From Planctomycetota bacterium (GTDB lineage: Bacteria; Planctomycetota; OFTM77): DNA of 64,000 nt. The position numbers and the translations under genes are program-made. Where the stretch lies: positions 1 to 64,000 of the forward strand of contig JAJDCO010000112.1 of the NCBI GenBank assembly GCA_029260795.1, read 5' to 3'. Below, piece after piece: positions 8,324 to 17,428 of the stretch (its first letter is position 1; each line of letters starts with the position of its first letter). Under the pieces are notes generated by a model. It did not search any database. It worked only from the letters and a program-made list of their open reading frames with translations, and had not been told where the DNA came from.

Positions 8324-11300
8324 ATGCAGGACCTCGACGGCTCTCGCTCAGCACGCTTTGGTCGGATCGCTTGGACGATCGCGATCCTCATCGGCTTCGC
8401 CGGACTCGGCGGTTGCGGCGCCGGGATCTTCTCGCTCGTCTTCGGAAGCCGAAGCAGCGGGTCGACCGAGCTCGTCGTTGCGCAATCCCTCGAAGTGACG
8501 AACGTCCTCGCCACTGCCGTCAGCGGCGCGCGCAACGACTCGATCACGCTGACCTTCAACCAGTCGGTGGACGGTCCGACCGCGCTCCAGCTCGATCGCT
8601 ACGAGCTCGAGAGCCCCATCGGCAGTCCCCTCGACATCTCGCAGGCCGAGGTACGCCTCAACTCCGAGACGACGGTCGTCACGATCGTCATGGTGCAGAG
8701 CTCGCCGGTCCCGGTCGACCTCCGAACGGGCGCCGATTATCGACTGCGAGTGCAGGATCTCATCGGGCGCAATGCCGGCGTGCGTCTCGAGGCGCCGACC
8801 GTGCTCGACGGCATCGTGGGCGGAGACGCGATACCCCCCGCCGCAACGGTCGAAGTGCTGACGCTCCCTGGCCTGGACAACGACCGGTTGGAGATCCAAT
8901 TCGATGAGGCCGTGACACCCGAGAGTGCCCTTCGGCTCGAGAGCTATCGGCTCGAGAGCCCTCTCGGTCGGTCGATCGACATCTCGACAGCCCAAGCGGC
9001 CTTCGATTCCGTGCGCTCACGAACGTCGCTGACGCTCACCGCCACGTCGCCCTCCTTGCAGAGCGGTGACGAGTTCTCCTTGTCGATCAACTCCGTCGCG
9101 GACCTGGCAGGAAACCAGGCCTCCGATGCGGTGACGACGGGCACGGTCGCCGGCGACTTCGACGTCCCACAGCTGCTGAGCGCGATTCGCCGCACGGATC
9201 TCGACTCGACCGGCCGCACGGTCGATCTGGTCTTCGACGAGGAGCTCGATCCGTCGCTGGTCGAGAACCGCACGAACTTCTCCTTGAATCGAGTCCTGCT
9301 CGATGTGCTGGGCTCGTCGGTGGTCGCCCTCGACCATGATGGCGACTCTGACTTCGACCTGCTGGTCGGGGGTGCCGACGGCACGATCACGCTTCACGAG
9401 AACCCGGGCACTTTTGGACCGCCCGAGTTCTTTTACGGGGACCGCATCGAGGCACAGCTCCTCGACAGCGGAACGCGCATCATCATCTCGGCCCTGAACG
9501 AGAACCAGGACGGCGGCGCTCGCCTGAGGCTGCTCAGTCTCAACCCGACTCTGGCGGCACCCCCCGAAGTTCTCTTCGTGTCGAACGACGCCGGTCAGGT
9601 GCGGTTCTTCGTCAACATCGGTCCTCAAACGCAGCCGATCCTTCCTCCACAGTGGACCTTCAGCGGCGACCTCCAGCTCCCTCACGGCACGCCTCTCCTC
9701 GTGTCGGACGGCGGCGGCGGCTTCGCCGAGCTCGATCTGTCCCTGGCCTACGGCACTCAAGAGGCCTCGGACTTTCGCGGAGCGGACGTGGCCGGCATGG
9801 ACTGGAACGACTCCGGTCTGACGGACCTGGTGGCGGTGCGCTTGGCACGTGACAGCTCGACCAACAAGGACTTCCTCGAGATCCTCGTCTTCGACAAGGA
9901 CCCGAGCTCGCCGCTCCCCGCCAACATTCCGCGTGACTTTCTCATGCCGGTCACGATCGCGACGATCTCGCGCGGCGACAGCTACGATGCGTTGTGTCCT
10001 GGCGGCGTCGAGTGCAGCGGCGGCTCGGTGCGCGTCTTCGACTACACGCTCGACGGTCATCGGGACCTCCTGGTCGGTTTCGTCGACCGGGTCTTCCTCC
10101 TCGAGAATCGTGGACCCGGCCAGACACCGCGCTTCGAAGCGCCCGTTCCGATCACGGATCGCTGCGGTGCCGAGCTGGTGGTGCCCAATCTCCGCTCGAT
10201 CGACTTCTCGTTCATCGATGAAGCGCTCAGCGGACAGCCGCCACCGACCACCAACGATTTCGACCTTCTCGTCGGCACCGACGACGGGAAAGTCCTGGTC
10301 TTCTCCGACGTCCTCGCCGGCCCCGGCCCCTGCTCGCCGCTCCGGCTCCAGACTTCGGCCGTCGACCTCAACACGGTCGGTTTCGCCGCCCCGGCATTCG
10401 TCGATCTCGACAAGGACGGGGACTTGGATCTGGTCGCTGGCAATGCGGAAGGTGATCTTCTCCTGTTCCGCAACGCGGGCGTGCGGAGCCCGATCCAAAG
10501 CAGCCTCGCCTACTCCCGCCGCTCGCCTCTGGTCAGTGGCAACCCGCAGCCGTTGCTCGAGAAGGGATTCTCGGTCCCGACGCCACTCGACTTCAACCTG
10601 GACGGCAAGGTCGACATCGCAGCCGGCGATGCGGCCGGACAAGTGTTGGTGTTCCTCGGGCAAGGCGACCCGGATCAACCGTTCTACGAGGAGACCGGTC
10701 GCCGCTCGATCGAGTTCGAAGGAAGCCCCACGCTCGTGAGCGCCCGGGCAGCGCCCCAGTTCGTCGACCTGGACTCACCGCCCGACGGGCTGGACGACCT
10801 CATCGTCGGTGGAGCCGATGGGCGAATCATATTCTTCCGGAACTTGGGACTGGGCGAGAACGACTTCCCCGTGTTCGACGGAACGCCCGACGCGTTGCGC
10901 ACCGAGCTGCGGGTGCTGATCCCGAACCCGCCCGGACCCGAGGAGATCTTCCCGCTGGACGTGGGTGAGAACGCTGCCCCCGTCTTCGGAGATCTGGACG
11001 GCGACGGCGACCTGGACCTGCTGGTCGGGAGTCAAACGGGAGACAGCTCCTCCACCATCGGCCAAGTGACGTACTTCGAGAACGTCGAGAGTGAAGGCGT
11101 CGTGCCGCCCGATCAAACGCCCCAGATCCAGCTCTTCCGGGCCAAGAACATCTCGGGTACCCGGCTCGAGCTCAAGGGATACGGCATCGATCTGGGACGA
11201 GCCGATCTCAAGCCGGCCCTGGTCGACCTCGACGGCGACCGGACGCTCGACCTGGTGGTGGGCGACTTCCCGGGCAACTTCTCGTTCTTCCGCAACGTCG

Positions 11301-11518
11301 GCGGCACCGACCTGGACGTCCCCTTCTTCGCGCCACGGGAGCCGGTGCTCATCACCGTCGAGCTGCCCGATACGGCCGCGTTCCCGGGCGGCGACACCAC
11401 GCGCGTCCGGCTCGTCTTCCCCGGTCCAGTGAACCCGCGGCTCGGCAGCCTGAACGTGCGCGATGCCCGCGACGTGGCCGGAAACACCACCACGCTGCAG
11501 AAGATCCCGGTGGATTGA
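8324..11518 (+). CDS. Giant FG-GAP/VCBS-repeat lipoprotein
   Basis: 1064 residues from the ATG at 8324; a TTG at 8312 is a weaker start. A basic N-terminus, a hydrophobic stretch and the lipobox LGGC near residue 31 mark it as a lipoprotein. Residues about 50-290 contain two bacterial Ig-like domains, each opening with VLTLPGLDNDRLEIQFDEA-type strands and the pattern RYxLESPxG. After that, at least eight FG-GAP/VCBS repeats are visible, each with a DxDxDGxxDLxxG calcium loop and an FFRN/LFEN strand, for example DLDKDGDLDLVAG and DLDGDGDLDLLVG. They predict a calcium-stabilised beta-propeller on the cell surface. The C-terminus returns to the Ig-like pattern (VRLVFPGPVNPRLGSLNV). A role in adhesion or binding is inferred; no enzyme motif is seen. 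Confidence 0.8.
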   Translation: MQDLDGSRSARFGRIAWTIAILIGFAGLGGCGAGIFSLVFGSRSSGSTELVVAQSLEVTNVLATAVSGARNDSITLTFNQSVDGPTALQLDRYELESPIGSPLDISQAEVRLNSETTVVTIVMVQSSPVPVDLRTGADYRLRVQDLIGRNAGVRLEAPTVLDGIVGGDAIPPAATVEVLTLPGLDNDRLEIQFDEAVTPESALRLESYRLESPLGRSIDISTAQAAFDSVRSRTSLTLTATSPSLQSGDEFSLSINSVADLAGNQASDAVTTGTVAGDFDVPQLLSAIRRTDLDSTGRTVDLVFDEELDPSLVENRTNFSLNRVLLDVLGSSVVALDHDGDSDFDLLVGGADGTITLHENPGTFGPPEFFYGDRIEAQLLDSGTRIIISALNENQDGGARLRLLSLNPTLAAPPEVLFVSNDAGQVRFFVNIGPQTQPILPPQWTFSGDLQLPHGTPLLVSDGGGGFAELDLSLAYGTQEASDFRGADVAGMDWNDSGLTDLVAVRLARDSSTNKDFLEILVFDKDPSSPLPANIPRDFLMPVTIATISRGDSYDALCPGGVECSGGSVRVFDYTLDGHRDLLVGFVDRVFLLENRGPGQTPRFEAPVPITDRCGAELVVPNLRSIDFSFIDEALSGQPPPTTNDFDLLVGTDDGKVLVFSDVLAGPGPCSPLRLQTSAVDLNTVGFAAPAFVDLDKDGDLDLVAGNAEGDLLLFRNAGVRSPIQSSLAYSRRSPLVSGNPQPLLEKGFSVPTPLDFNLDGKVDIAAGDAAGQVLVFLGQGDPDQPFYEETGRRSIEFEGSPTLVSARAAPQFVDLDSPPDGLDDLIVGGADGRIIFFRNLGLGENDFPVFDGTPDALRTELRVLIPNPPGPEEIFPLDVGENAAPVFGDLDGDGDLDLLVGSQTGDSSSTIGQVTYFENVESEGVVPPDQTPQIQLFRAKNISGTRLELKGYGIDLGRADLKPALVDLDGDRTLDLVVGDFPGNFSFFRNVGGTDLDVPFFAPREPVLITVELPDTAAFPGGDTTRVRLVFPGPVNPRLGSLNVRDARDVAGNTTTLQKIPVD

Positions 11519-11544
11519 CCTCGATCAGCGCGGAAGGGTCACGC

Positions 11545-11585
11545 GATCCGCGAGGGGTGGCGGAATCGCACGCCCCTCACGGATC
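11545..11585. terminator. Bidirectional stem-loop between convergent genes
   Basis: GATCCG and CGGATC form the outer arms, and GAGGGGTG pairs imperfectly with CGCCCCTC inside, giving a long stem with a loop around GCGGAATCGC. It sits between the stop of the FG-GAP lipoprotein and the stop of the minus-strand pilin operon. Position and symmetry suggest termination in both directions, although no strong T-run is present. Confidence 0.45.
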
Positions 11586-11599
11586 CTATGATCACCCGA

Positions 11600-13597
11600 T
11601 CACTGACGAAGCCAGAGCGAGCGCTCGACGGTCGAGATCATCGGCGTGAACGGCGGCAGGTTGGCCGGGTTCAAGAAGTCCTGATCGTAGTCCCAGTTTC
11701 GGACCGGCGCTTCGTAGTTGTCGCCACCATAGGACCAGGGCCCGGTACCGATCTCGCTTTCGTAGGTGTTCACGAACGAGCCGCGGATCTTGCAAGCGAC
11801 TCCCGACCAACTCTCGTGGAAGCGAGGTAGGTTCTCGAAGCCACCGTTGTAGTCGTTAGGGGTCGTCTGATCATTCCCAGTAATGATGGCCATGTTGTAC
11901 TGGGTCTGTGTGGCATCCGGAAGCTCGCCCGCGTCCTTGCCGTCGTCCCAGGCATTCGAGAGCAGGTTGATCGAGTCGGTGATGACCGCGGCGCCCTTCT
12001 TGCTCTCGGTGTTGTAGTCACCGTGCACGTAGACGGGGTTCTCGGACACGACCGTCAGCTTGCCTCCGAGCTCGGCGCCGTTGGTGAGGCGGACACCATC
12101 GGGTTGTGAGGCCGAGGCCGAGCGCGACGCGTAGATCAGCCCGTTGGGCGGGAAGTAACCCGACTCGCGGAGCACCTCCATATCGATCTCCGAGACGGTG
12201 ACCTCCTTGTTCTCGCGACCGTCGTACATCGTCTTCTCGGTCACCAGCCCGGGCACGGTGATCGCCGTCCCCTTGAAGAACACCTGGCTGCCCCGCACGA
12301 CGAGGTCGGCGTTTCGGTGGTAGTAGCCCTTCCGGTGCGTTCCGCTCCCCGGAGGCACGGGGATGTAGTCCCCAATCGACTCGCTGTAAGACCAGTCGCC
12401 TCCGGACCCGCCGGGCATCTGATCGAAACGCTTGATCGAGCCGATGTTCGGAGCTTGGATCTTAGTGACGCCGTGCTCGCCCGTTTGCAGCGTGCCGTCC
12501 CACTTGTCGAAGGCTTCGGTGAAGAACGGGTCCATCTCGCCCGAGTCCTGGAAGTCTCCGTCTTCATTGGCGTCCCAGCCGTCGAAGTCGCTGTCGAATC
12601 CGGACGGCGAGTCGATTCCGGAGTCGAGCAGCTGATCGCGGCTCTCCATGAGCACGAACACGTCATCGCTCGGATTCAGGTTGTCGTCCTTCACCTTGAT
12701 GCGCACGTTGCCACCCGTGATGGACTCGGCATCCTTGCGGCTGCGGTGGATGTCTCCGGCGCAGCGGACGTAGTCGGTGCGCAGGGTCAGGTCGTCACCA
12801 CTCCCGATGTAGATGTCGTGGTTCGAGTGCACGCGACCGCTGAGGGTCATGTCGGGACCGGGCAGAATCTCGAGGTCCGGCTCGTAGAAGATCGCGAACT
12901 GGAAGATGGCGGTGCTGGTCACCTCGAGGATCTGGAAGAAGTTCTCGCGAGTGACCACCGAGTAGCGGGCTTCGCCCGTCTCGGAGTCCGCGGGCAGCTC
13001 GTTCCGGAGCTCGACGGTCACCTGGATTCCCACGGGCTTGTAGGTGGTCGCCACTCCATCGGGTGCGACCTCGGGCCGGGGTGTGAAGGAGCGATAGTAG
13101 GTGTCGCTTCCCGGCGGAAGCTGACTGAGCTCGAGCAGCGCGATGTCGGCACGCACCTCGCCGTTCTGATACATCCGCTCCTCGCGGCGCACGTACAGTG
13201 ACGGTCCCGGCACGCTCCAATCGCGCTCCTCGGCGGACTCGTAGCTCTCATCGCGCGAGAACTGAGAGTCGAACTGGTTCCGCAGCGAGGAGCCCTCCTC
13301 GAAGAACTCGGGCTTGAAGAGGATCTGCCACGAGTCGTTGAAGTAGTCGGGTCGGAAGCTCGCCTGGAAGCCGGGTCGTCGATTGACGATGGCATCGAGG
13401 AGGTCCTCCTTCACCTCTTCGGCGATCCCTTCAGCGAGATGCGAGAAACGAGTCTTCTCGACGGCATTCAGCTTCGACATCTCCGCTTCGTGGGAAATGG
13501 TCGAGTACAAAGCGGTCGAGAGTCCACCGAGCATGACGAGCAAGATCATCGTCGGCAGCAGGATGGATCCACGGTTGACGCTCATGAGTCGAGTCAT
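11600..13597 (-). CDS. PilX-like minor pilin-associated protein with a calcium-type loop
   Basis: 665 residues from an ATG with AGGAGG seven bases upstream. The N-terminus (NRGSILLPTMILLVMLGG) is the hydrophobic helix typical of PilX-type proteins, which lack the GFTLIE cleavage motif. The large C-terminal part is beta-rich. It contains HSNHDIYIGSGDDL and VRGSQVFFKGT segments seen in similar pilus-linked proteins. Near its middle, DANEDGDFQDSGE has the spacing of an EF-hand-type calcium loop. It is the third gene of a minor-pilin operon, 15 bases after the PilW-like gene. It probably caps or initiates a type IV pilus or type II secretion pseudopilus. It is far larger than classical PilX, so most of it may be an adhesive tip domain. 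Confidence 0.7.
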   Translation of the reverse strand: MTRLMSVNRGSILLPTMILLVMLGGLSTALYSTISHEAEMSKLNAVEKTRFSHLAEGIAEEVKEDLLDAIVNRRPGFQASFRPDYFNDSWQILFKPEFFEEGSSLRNQFDSQFSRDESYESAEERDWSVPGPSLYVRREERMYQNGEVRADIALLELSQLPPGSDTYYRSFTPRPEVAPDGVATTYKPVGIQVTVELRNELPADSETGEARYSVVTRENFFQILEVTSTAIFQFAIFYEPDLEILPGPDMTLSGRVHSNHDIYIGSGDDLTLRTDYVRCAGDIHRSRKDAESITGGNVRIKVKDDNLNPSDDVFVLMESRDQLLDSGIDSPSGFDSDFDGWDANEDGDFQDSGEMDPFFTEAFDKWDGTLQTGEHGVTKIQAPNIGSIKRFDQMPGGSGGDWSYSESIGDYIPVPPGSGTHRKGYYHRNADLVVRGSQVFFKGTAITVPGLVTEKTMYDGRENKEVTVSEIDMEVLRESGYFPPNGLIYASRSASASQPDGVRLTNGAELGGKLTVVSENPVYVHGDYNTESKKGAAVITDSINLLSNAWDDGKDAGELPDATQTQYNMAIITGNDQTTPNDYNGGFENLPRFHESWSGVACKIRGSFVNTYESEIGTGPWSYGGDNYEAPVRNWDYDQDFLNPANLPPFTPMISTVERSLWLRQ

Positions 13598-13612
13598 CGT
13601 CGGCCTCCTACC

Positions 13613-14413
13613 TCAAAACTTTCGAGTGTTGCGGAGGTTCACCGTGCCCTCGAGGGCGGCCTCCTGTACGCGTCCGACGCCCGATCGCTTCTGCAAGTAC
13701 AGTGTGATCGCGATCTGGTTGTAGCGGACGTTGGCCGGATCGTTGGCCAACGCATCAAAGGTGATCTTGAAGACGTCGCGCCCGAAGATCTCGGTCTCCA
13801 TCAGGACGCTTCCGCTCTCGTCCTCGAAGACCTGCCAGCGCTCGAGGCGGAACTGATCGCCGTCCTTCACGACCAGATAGCTCGTCTCATAGGGGCGCCA
13901 GGTCAGATCGCCCGTCGTCTCGTCGTAGGGCAGGGTCGGATCCCCTTGCAGGCTCCGGTCGTCCAGTCGGAGTACGACCAGCTCGTTGCTGATCCGGTCC
14001 CGATTGCGAATGCGTCGATCCGGATGGCTGCTCCCGGAGTCGTAGCCATCGAGATCTTGGTCTTGAAAGCTCAGCGAGGCGATCCGAGCGCCTCGACCCT
14101 CGGTGTAGTCCTCGGGAGTCGCCTGGAAGGGGCTGGTCTCGGTGTCCCGCTCGAAGATCGACGGATACGCGTGCGGCAATCCCAACGCGGCATCGTCGAC
14201 GATGAGGGCACTGCGGAGCTCGCCGATCAGACGCTTGAGCATCCGTCGGCCTTTCTCCTGTAGATCCGAGGAAGCCTGACCGGAGTTGAAGGCCGCCGTG
14301 GCACCACTCATCGTGATGTACATGGCCCCGAACACGATCAGAAACAGCGTGATGGCGGTCACCATCTCGATCAGCGTGAAGCCACCCGACTTCACTCGAC
14401 GCGCATGGCTCAT
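13613..14413 (-). CDS. PilW-like prepilin
   Basis: 266 residues with a strong AAAGGAGGTG site before the ATG. SGGFTLIEMVTAITLFLIVFGA near the N-terminus is a class III prepilin signal: the peptidase cuts after glycine and methylates the phenylalanine. The rest is a globular domain with ISNELVVLRLDD, which is typical of PilW/GspJ-type minor pilins. It lies between the PilV-like gene (12 bases upstream) and the PilX-like gene, the usual V-W-X order of minor pilin operons. The globular domain is longer than in most pseudopilins, and assignment to PilW rather than GspJ rests on the neighbours. No assembly ATPase, prepilin peptidase or secretin is encoded in the window. Confidence 0.8.
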   Translation of the reverse strand: MSHARRVKSGGFTLIEMVTAITLFLIVFGAMYITMSGATAAFNSGQASSDLQEKGRRMLKRLIGELRSALIVDDAALGLPHAYPSIFERDTETSPFQATPEDYTEGRGARIASLSFQDQDLDGYDSGSSHPDRRIRNRDRISNELVVLRLDDRSLQGDPTLPYDETTGDLTWRPYETSYLVVKDGDQFRLERWQVFEDESGSVLMETEIFGRDVFKITFDALANDPANVRYNQIAITLYLQKRSGVGRVQEAALEGTVNLRNTRKF

Positions 14414-14425
14414 GGGGCACCTCCT

Positions 14426-14896
14426 TTAGCTGCTGCCGCGGCTCGTCTCGAGCGAGCGCGTCACCGGGCCGTTGCTGATGCTGCGCCATGTGCAAATGGC
14501 TTCGACGGTCACGAGCAAGTCGTTCACCCGGGTGAACGTGAGCTGCACCTGCTGCTCCTGGAGATGGCGATCCGCGAACTCGGGCAGCACGACGACCCGC
14601 GTTGGGCTCGCCTCGGTCAGCTCATCTTCTCCCGGCCAGTACTCCTCGGCCAGGTTTTGGAACGGCACGCTGTGCATGTCCTCGATCGCCTCCTCGAGGT
14701 CAAACATTGCGATGTTGACCTCGTTGGACAGCCGGCTCAGCCGCATCAGCGACACCAGCGTCGGAAAGGCGATCAAGGCACCGACCGTCAGCATCATGGC
14801 CGCCAGCATGACCTCGAGGAGCGTGAAGCCCCCCTCGCGCCGCTGGCGGGCTGCAGACGGGGCGGCGGCGGTCTCGGGATGGGACGCACGACTCAT
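14426..14896 (-). CDS. PilV-like prepilin
   Basis: 156 residues from the ATG at 14896, which has GAGGAG about eight bases upstream. A longer open frame exists but lacks such a site. After a 22-residue hydrophilic leader, GGFTLLEVMLAAMMLTVGAL gives the prepilin cleavage site and the N-terminal helix with the key glutamate at position 5. The short globular part has no special motif. It is first in the minor-pilin operon and would feed type IV pilus or type II secretion assembly at the inner membrane. It is divergent from rho across a 563-base gap. PilV and GspI share these features and cannot be separated by sequence reading. Confidence 0.8.
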   Translation of the reverse strand: MSRASHPETAAAPSAARQRREGGFTLLEVMLAAMMLTVGALIAFPTLVSLMRLSRLSNEVNIAMFDLEEAIEDMHSVPFQNLAEEYWPGEDELTEASPTRVVVLPEFADRHLQEQQVQLTFTRVNDLLVTVEAICTWRSISNGPVTRSLETSRGSS

Positions 14897-15459
14897 GATG
14901 CGACTCCTCGACTCGTCGCTCCGTCTCGAGAAGGGTCCACTGGATCGCGGACCCCACCGCACGTGATTCACCGCGATGCGGTGGAGCAACGTTCGGCGAG
15001 ACGAGAGCTCGCTTCGATTTCGGATCGGATTTCGGCTTTCGATCGGGCAGACGAGCCACCCGACTCGGAGTGTTCCCCGGCATCATCGGCAAACACGTCG
15101 CTCTGGTTGAGTCGGCCTTGGCGAGGACTCGATCTCCTCCACCAGAATCGGTCGTCCGAGCAGGCCGCGGAGCCGACCTCCTGGAGCCCGCGGAGGAATC
15201 AGAGGCAGACCTCGCTCCCCTTCCCGAAATGCCTCTTTGTCCTTTACTTTCATCAACGGCCCCCCTATCGTCGGCTCCGCGGTTGCATGCGCGGCGGCGA
15301 TTGGGACGGGCGGTCCCTCGCTCACGCTGCGCTTCCTCGATCGAATGCCCAGCCTCGTCGATCGACGAGATTCGGCTTGCCGGAAGCCTGATCCTTCGGG
15401 ACACGGTGCTCGGCCAGCCTTCGCTCGGCGCCCATCCCAAAAACATATCGAGCCCGACC
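14897..15459. promoter_or_regulatory. Divergent intergenic region between pilin operon and rho
   Basis: 563 bases between divergent starts with no convincing gene. Open frames here lack homology-like patterns and good ribosome-binding sites. It should hold promoters for both directions; none matched the consensus well enough to name. It contains the perfect 16-base palindrome listed next and a GGGAC/GTCCC hairpin at 15303-15317. A long leader ahead of rho would fit the autoregulation by attenuation known for rho in E. coli, but this is inference. Confidence 0.4.
15354..15369. promoter_or_regulatory. Perfect 16-base palindrome, possible operator
   Basis: CTCGTCGATCGACGAG is a perfect palindrome without a loop, about 90 bases before the rho start. 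The length and full symmetry fit a dimeric repressor site better than a terminator. No regulator can be named, and GC-rich DNA yields such palindromes by chance at some rate. Confidence 0.3.
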
Positions 15460-16725
15460 ATGAGTGATGACCATGCGTCGACCCCTGGAACCCGAGGTCC
15501 CAACGACTCCTCGGCTTCTGAGCGCGGGTCCCGCTCGCCCCGGAACCGCTCCGCCGATACCGTCGGACGCCACATGAAGAACAAGCCCGATCGAGCAGGC
15601 CCACCGGTCGCTGTGGCCGGCGTCCTCGAGCTCCACAAGAACACCGATCAGGGCGGCCATCTCCGCTCCCTGGAAGGCAACCTCACGTCGCGCTCGGACG
15701 ATCCCTTCCTCTCCAGCAGCCTCATCCGCCGCCTCCACCTGCGCCCCGGCTCCTACCTCGAAGGGACGGCCGGCCCGCCGCGCTCGGGTAAGCGTCGTAA
15801 TCCGCTCGTCCAGAGCATCGAGATCATCGATGGTCGCGACGTGCACGAGACCGGACGCGTCCCACGCTTCGAGGAGTTCATCTCCATCGACCCCGAGGAG
15901 CGCTTTCAACTCGAGGACGCCGACCGAGATCTTTCCTTGCGCGTCGTCGATCTCATCGCGCCCATCGGCAAAGGACAGCGCGGTCTCTTCGTCGCTCCGC
16001 CGCGGAGCGGCAAGACGGTTCTGCTGCAAAAGATCGCAGCCAGCATCGCGCGCTCTCACTCCGACGCTCATCTGATGGTTCTCCTCATCGACGAGCGCCC
16101 CGAAGAGGTCACGGAGTGGCGCCGCACGGTTGAGGGCGAGGTCTTCTGGTCGTCCTCGGACGAGGAAGCGGCCAACCACGTGCACAAGGCCGAGCTGGTG
16201 CTGCATCGGGCTCGCCGCCTCGTCGAGACAGGACGCGACGTCGTGATCCTCCTCGACTCCCTCACTCGCCTGGGACGAGCCTTCAACCTCGAGACGCGTG
16301 CCAGCGGGAGGACGCTCTCCGGTGGCGTCGACGCCAAGAGCCTCTCGCGCCCCAAGGCCCTCTTCGGATCGGCTCGAAACGTCGAGCACGGAGGCAGCCT
16401 CACCATCCTCGCGACCGTCCTCATCGAGACCGGCAGCCGCATGGATCAGGTGATCTTCGAGGAGTTCAAGGGCACGGGGAACATGGAGATCGTTCTCTCG
16501 CGCCAGCTCGCCGATCGTCGCGTGTATCCGGCCATCGATCTCAACCTGTCGGGCACCCGCAAAGAGGAGAAGCTCCTCGGTAGCGATGCGGTCCGTCAGG
16601 TCGCCGCCATCCGTCGAGTCCTCAACCGGATCGATCCCATCAAGGGGATGGAGCTGTTGCTGGACAAGATGAACGGCAGCCAGACCAACGCCGAGTTCCT
16701 TCAAACCTTCGACCCGAACGCCTGA
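15460..16725 (+). CDS. rho: Transcription termination factor Rho
   Basis: 421 residues from the ATG at 15460. Rho is a hexameric RNA-dependent ATPase that ends transcription. Residues 1-50 are polar and low-complexity and replace the usual N-terminal helical domain. Residues about 50-115 are the OB-fold RNA-binding domain (VAVAGVLELH to LRPGSYLEGTAG). The Walker A motif is APPRSGKT at residues 179-186, then LLIDERPEEVTEW and the Walker B strand VVILLDSLTRLGRA. The Q-loop/R-loop region GSLTILATVLIETGSRMDQVIFEEFKG-type segment and LSGTRKEEKLL are typical. The core is complete and of normal length. It is followed after 19 bases by the RdgC-like gene, an unusual neighbour for rho. Confidence 0.95.
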   Translation: MSDDHASTPGTRGPNDSSASERGSRSPRNRSADTVGRHMKNKPDRAGPPVAVAGVLELHKNTDQGGHLRSLEGNLTSRSDDPFLSSSLIRRLHLRPGSYLEGTAGPPRSGKRRNPLVQSIEIIDGRDVHETGRVPRFEEFISIDPEERFQLEDADRDLSLRVVDLIAPIGKGQRGLFVAPPRSGKTVLLQKIAASIARSHSDAHLMVLLIDERPEEVTEWRRTVEGEVFWSSSDEEAANHVHKAELVLHRARRLVETGRDVVILLDSLTRLGRAFNLETRASGRTLSGGVDAKSLSRPKALFGSARNVEHGGSLTILATVLIETGSRMDQVIFEEFKGTGNMEIVLSRQLADRRVYPAIDLNLSGTRKEEKLLGSDAVRQVAAIRRVLNRIDPIKGMELLLDKMNGSQTNAEFLQTFDPNA

Positions 16726-16744
16726 CCCGTCCGCGAGCTCGAAC

Positions 16745-17428
16745 ATGCCCGCATTGAGAACTTCCGGCTCCTTCCAGCGCTACTTCCTGGACGGAGAGGC
16801 GCCTTCGCCCCAGGACCCTCAGTTTCTCGAGCGACTCCAGGAGCACCGCTTCCAGACGATCGAGGACGCCTCCGAGGAATCCGAGTCCGTCGGCTGGGTG
16901 ACGACCCTCCATCCCTTCGATACCGAGTTCACTCTCGAGAAGGTGGTCGTCGAGCCCTATGTCACCCTCGCCTTGCGGCGTGACATGAAGCGCGTTCCGC
17001 GCTCCTTGGTGAAGGCCTACGTCGAGCAAGAAGCCGCCGCACTGGCTCTGGCCGAAGGACGCGAGAAGATCTCGCGCAACGAGCGACGAGAGATTCAATC
17101 ACGCATCGAGAGCGAGCTCACGCGGCGCCAGCTGCCCAGCCTCTCGACGACGGTTCTACTCTGGAACGTCGATCGGCAGATCCTCTTCTTCTTCGCCACC
17201 TCGCAGGGCACGAACGACGCCCTCAATCGACACTTTCGCCTCACCTTCGATTGCGGGCTCATTCCGGCGATGCCAATCCTCCTCGCCGAGCGTCTTCAGA
17301 TGGACGCTTCCCTGCGCTCTCGCCTCGGCCACATCGACGCTTGCCGACTCGTCGGCCGCAACGCCGAGTCGGGCGGCAGCACTCGCACCCACGAAGCCGC
17401 TGCCACTGCCGAAGGAGGACTCGCGTGA
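16745..17428 (+). CDS. RdgC-like nucleoid/recombination protein
   Basis: 227 residues. RdgC is a ring-forming DNA-binding protein that restrains RecA. The pattern here fits that family: GWVTTLHPFDTEF near residue 50, a run of strands, then RRDMKRVPRSLVKAYVE, the conserved KRxP helix region. EGREKISRNERREIQSRIESEL matches the REKxxLKE segment, and LWNVDRQILFFFATSQGTND matches the strand before the second domain. It is about 75 residues shorter than E. coli RdgC. The next gene overlaps it by four bases, so the two may together supply the functions of one long protein. The family call rests on pattern, not on a database hit. Confidence 0.6.
   Translation: MPALRTSGSFQRYFLDGEAPSPQDPQFLERLQEHRFQTIEDASEESESVGWVTTLHPFDTEFTLEKVVVEPYVTLALRRDMKRVPRSLVKAYVEQEAAALALAEGREKISRNERREIQSRIESELTRRQLPSLSTTVLLWNVDRQILFFFATSQGTNDALNRHFRLTFDCGLIPAMPILLAERLQMDASLRSRLGHIDACRLVGRNAESGGSTRTHEAAATAEGGLA

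Noticed and set aside
15237..15467. Small plus-strand open frame of 76 codons ahead of rho
   Set aside because: It has no good ribosome-binding site, ends in the rho start region, and its composition resembles non-coding frame noise.
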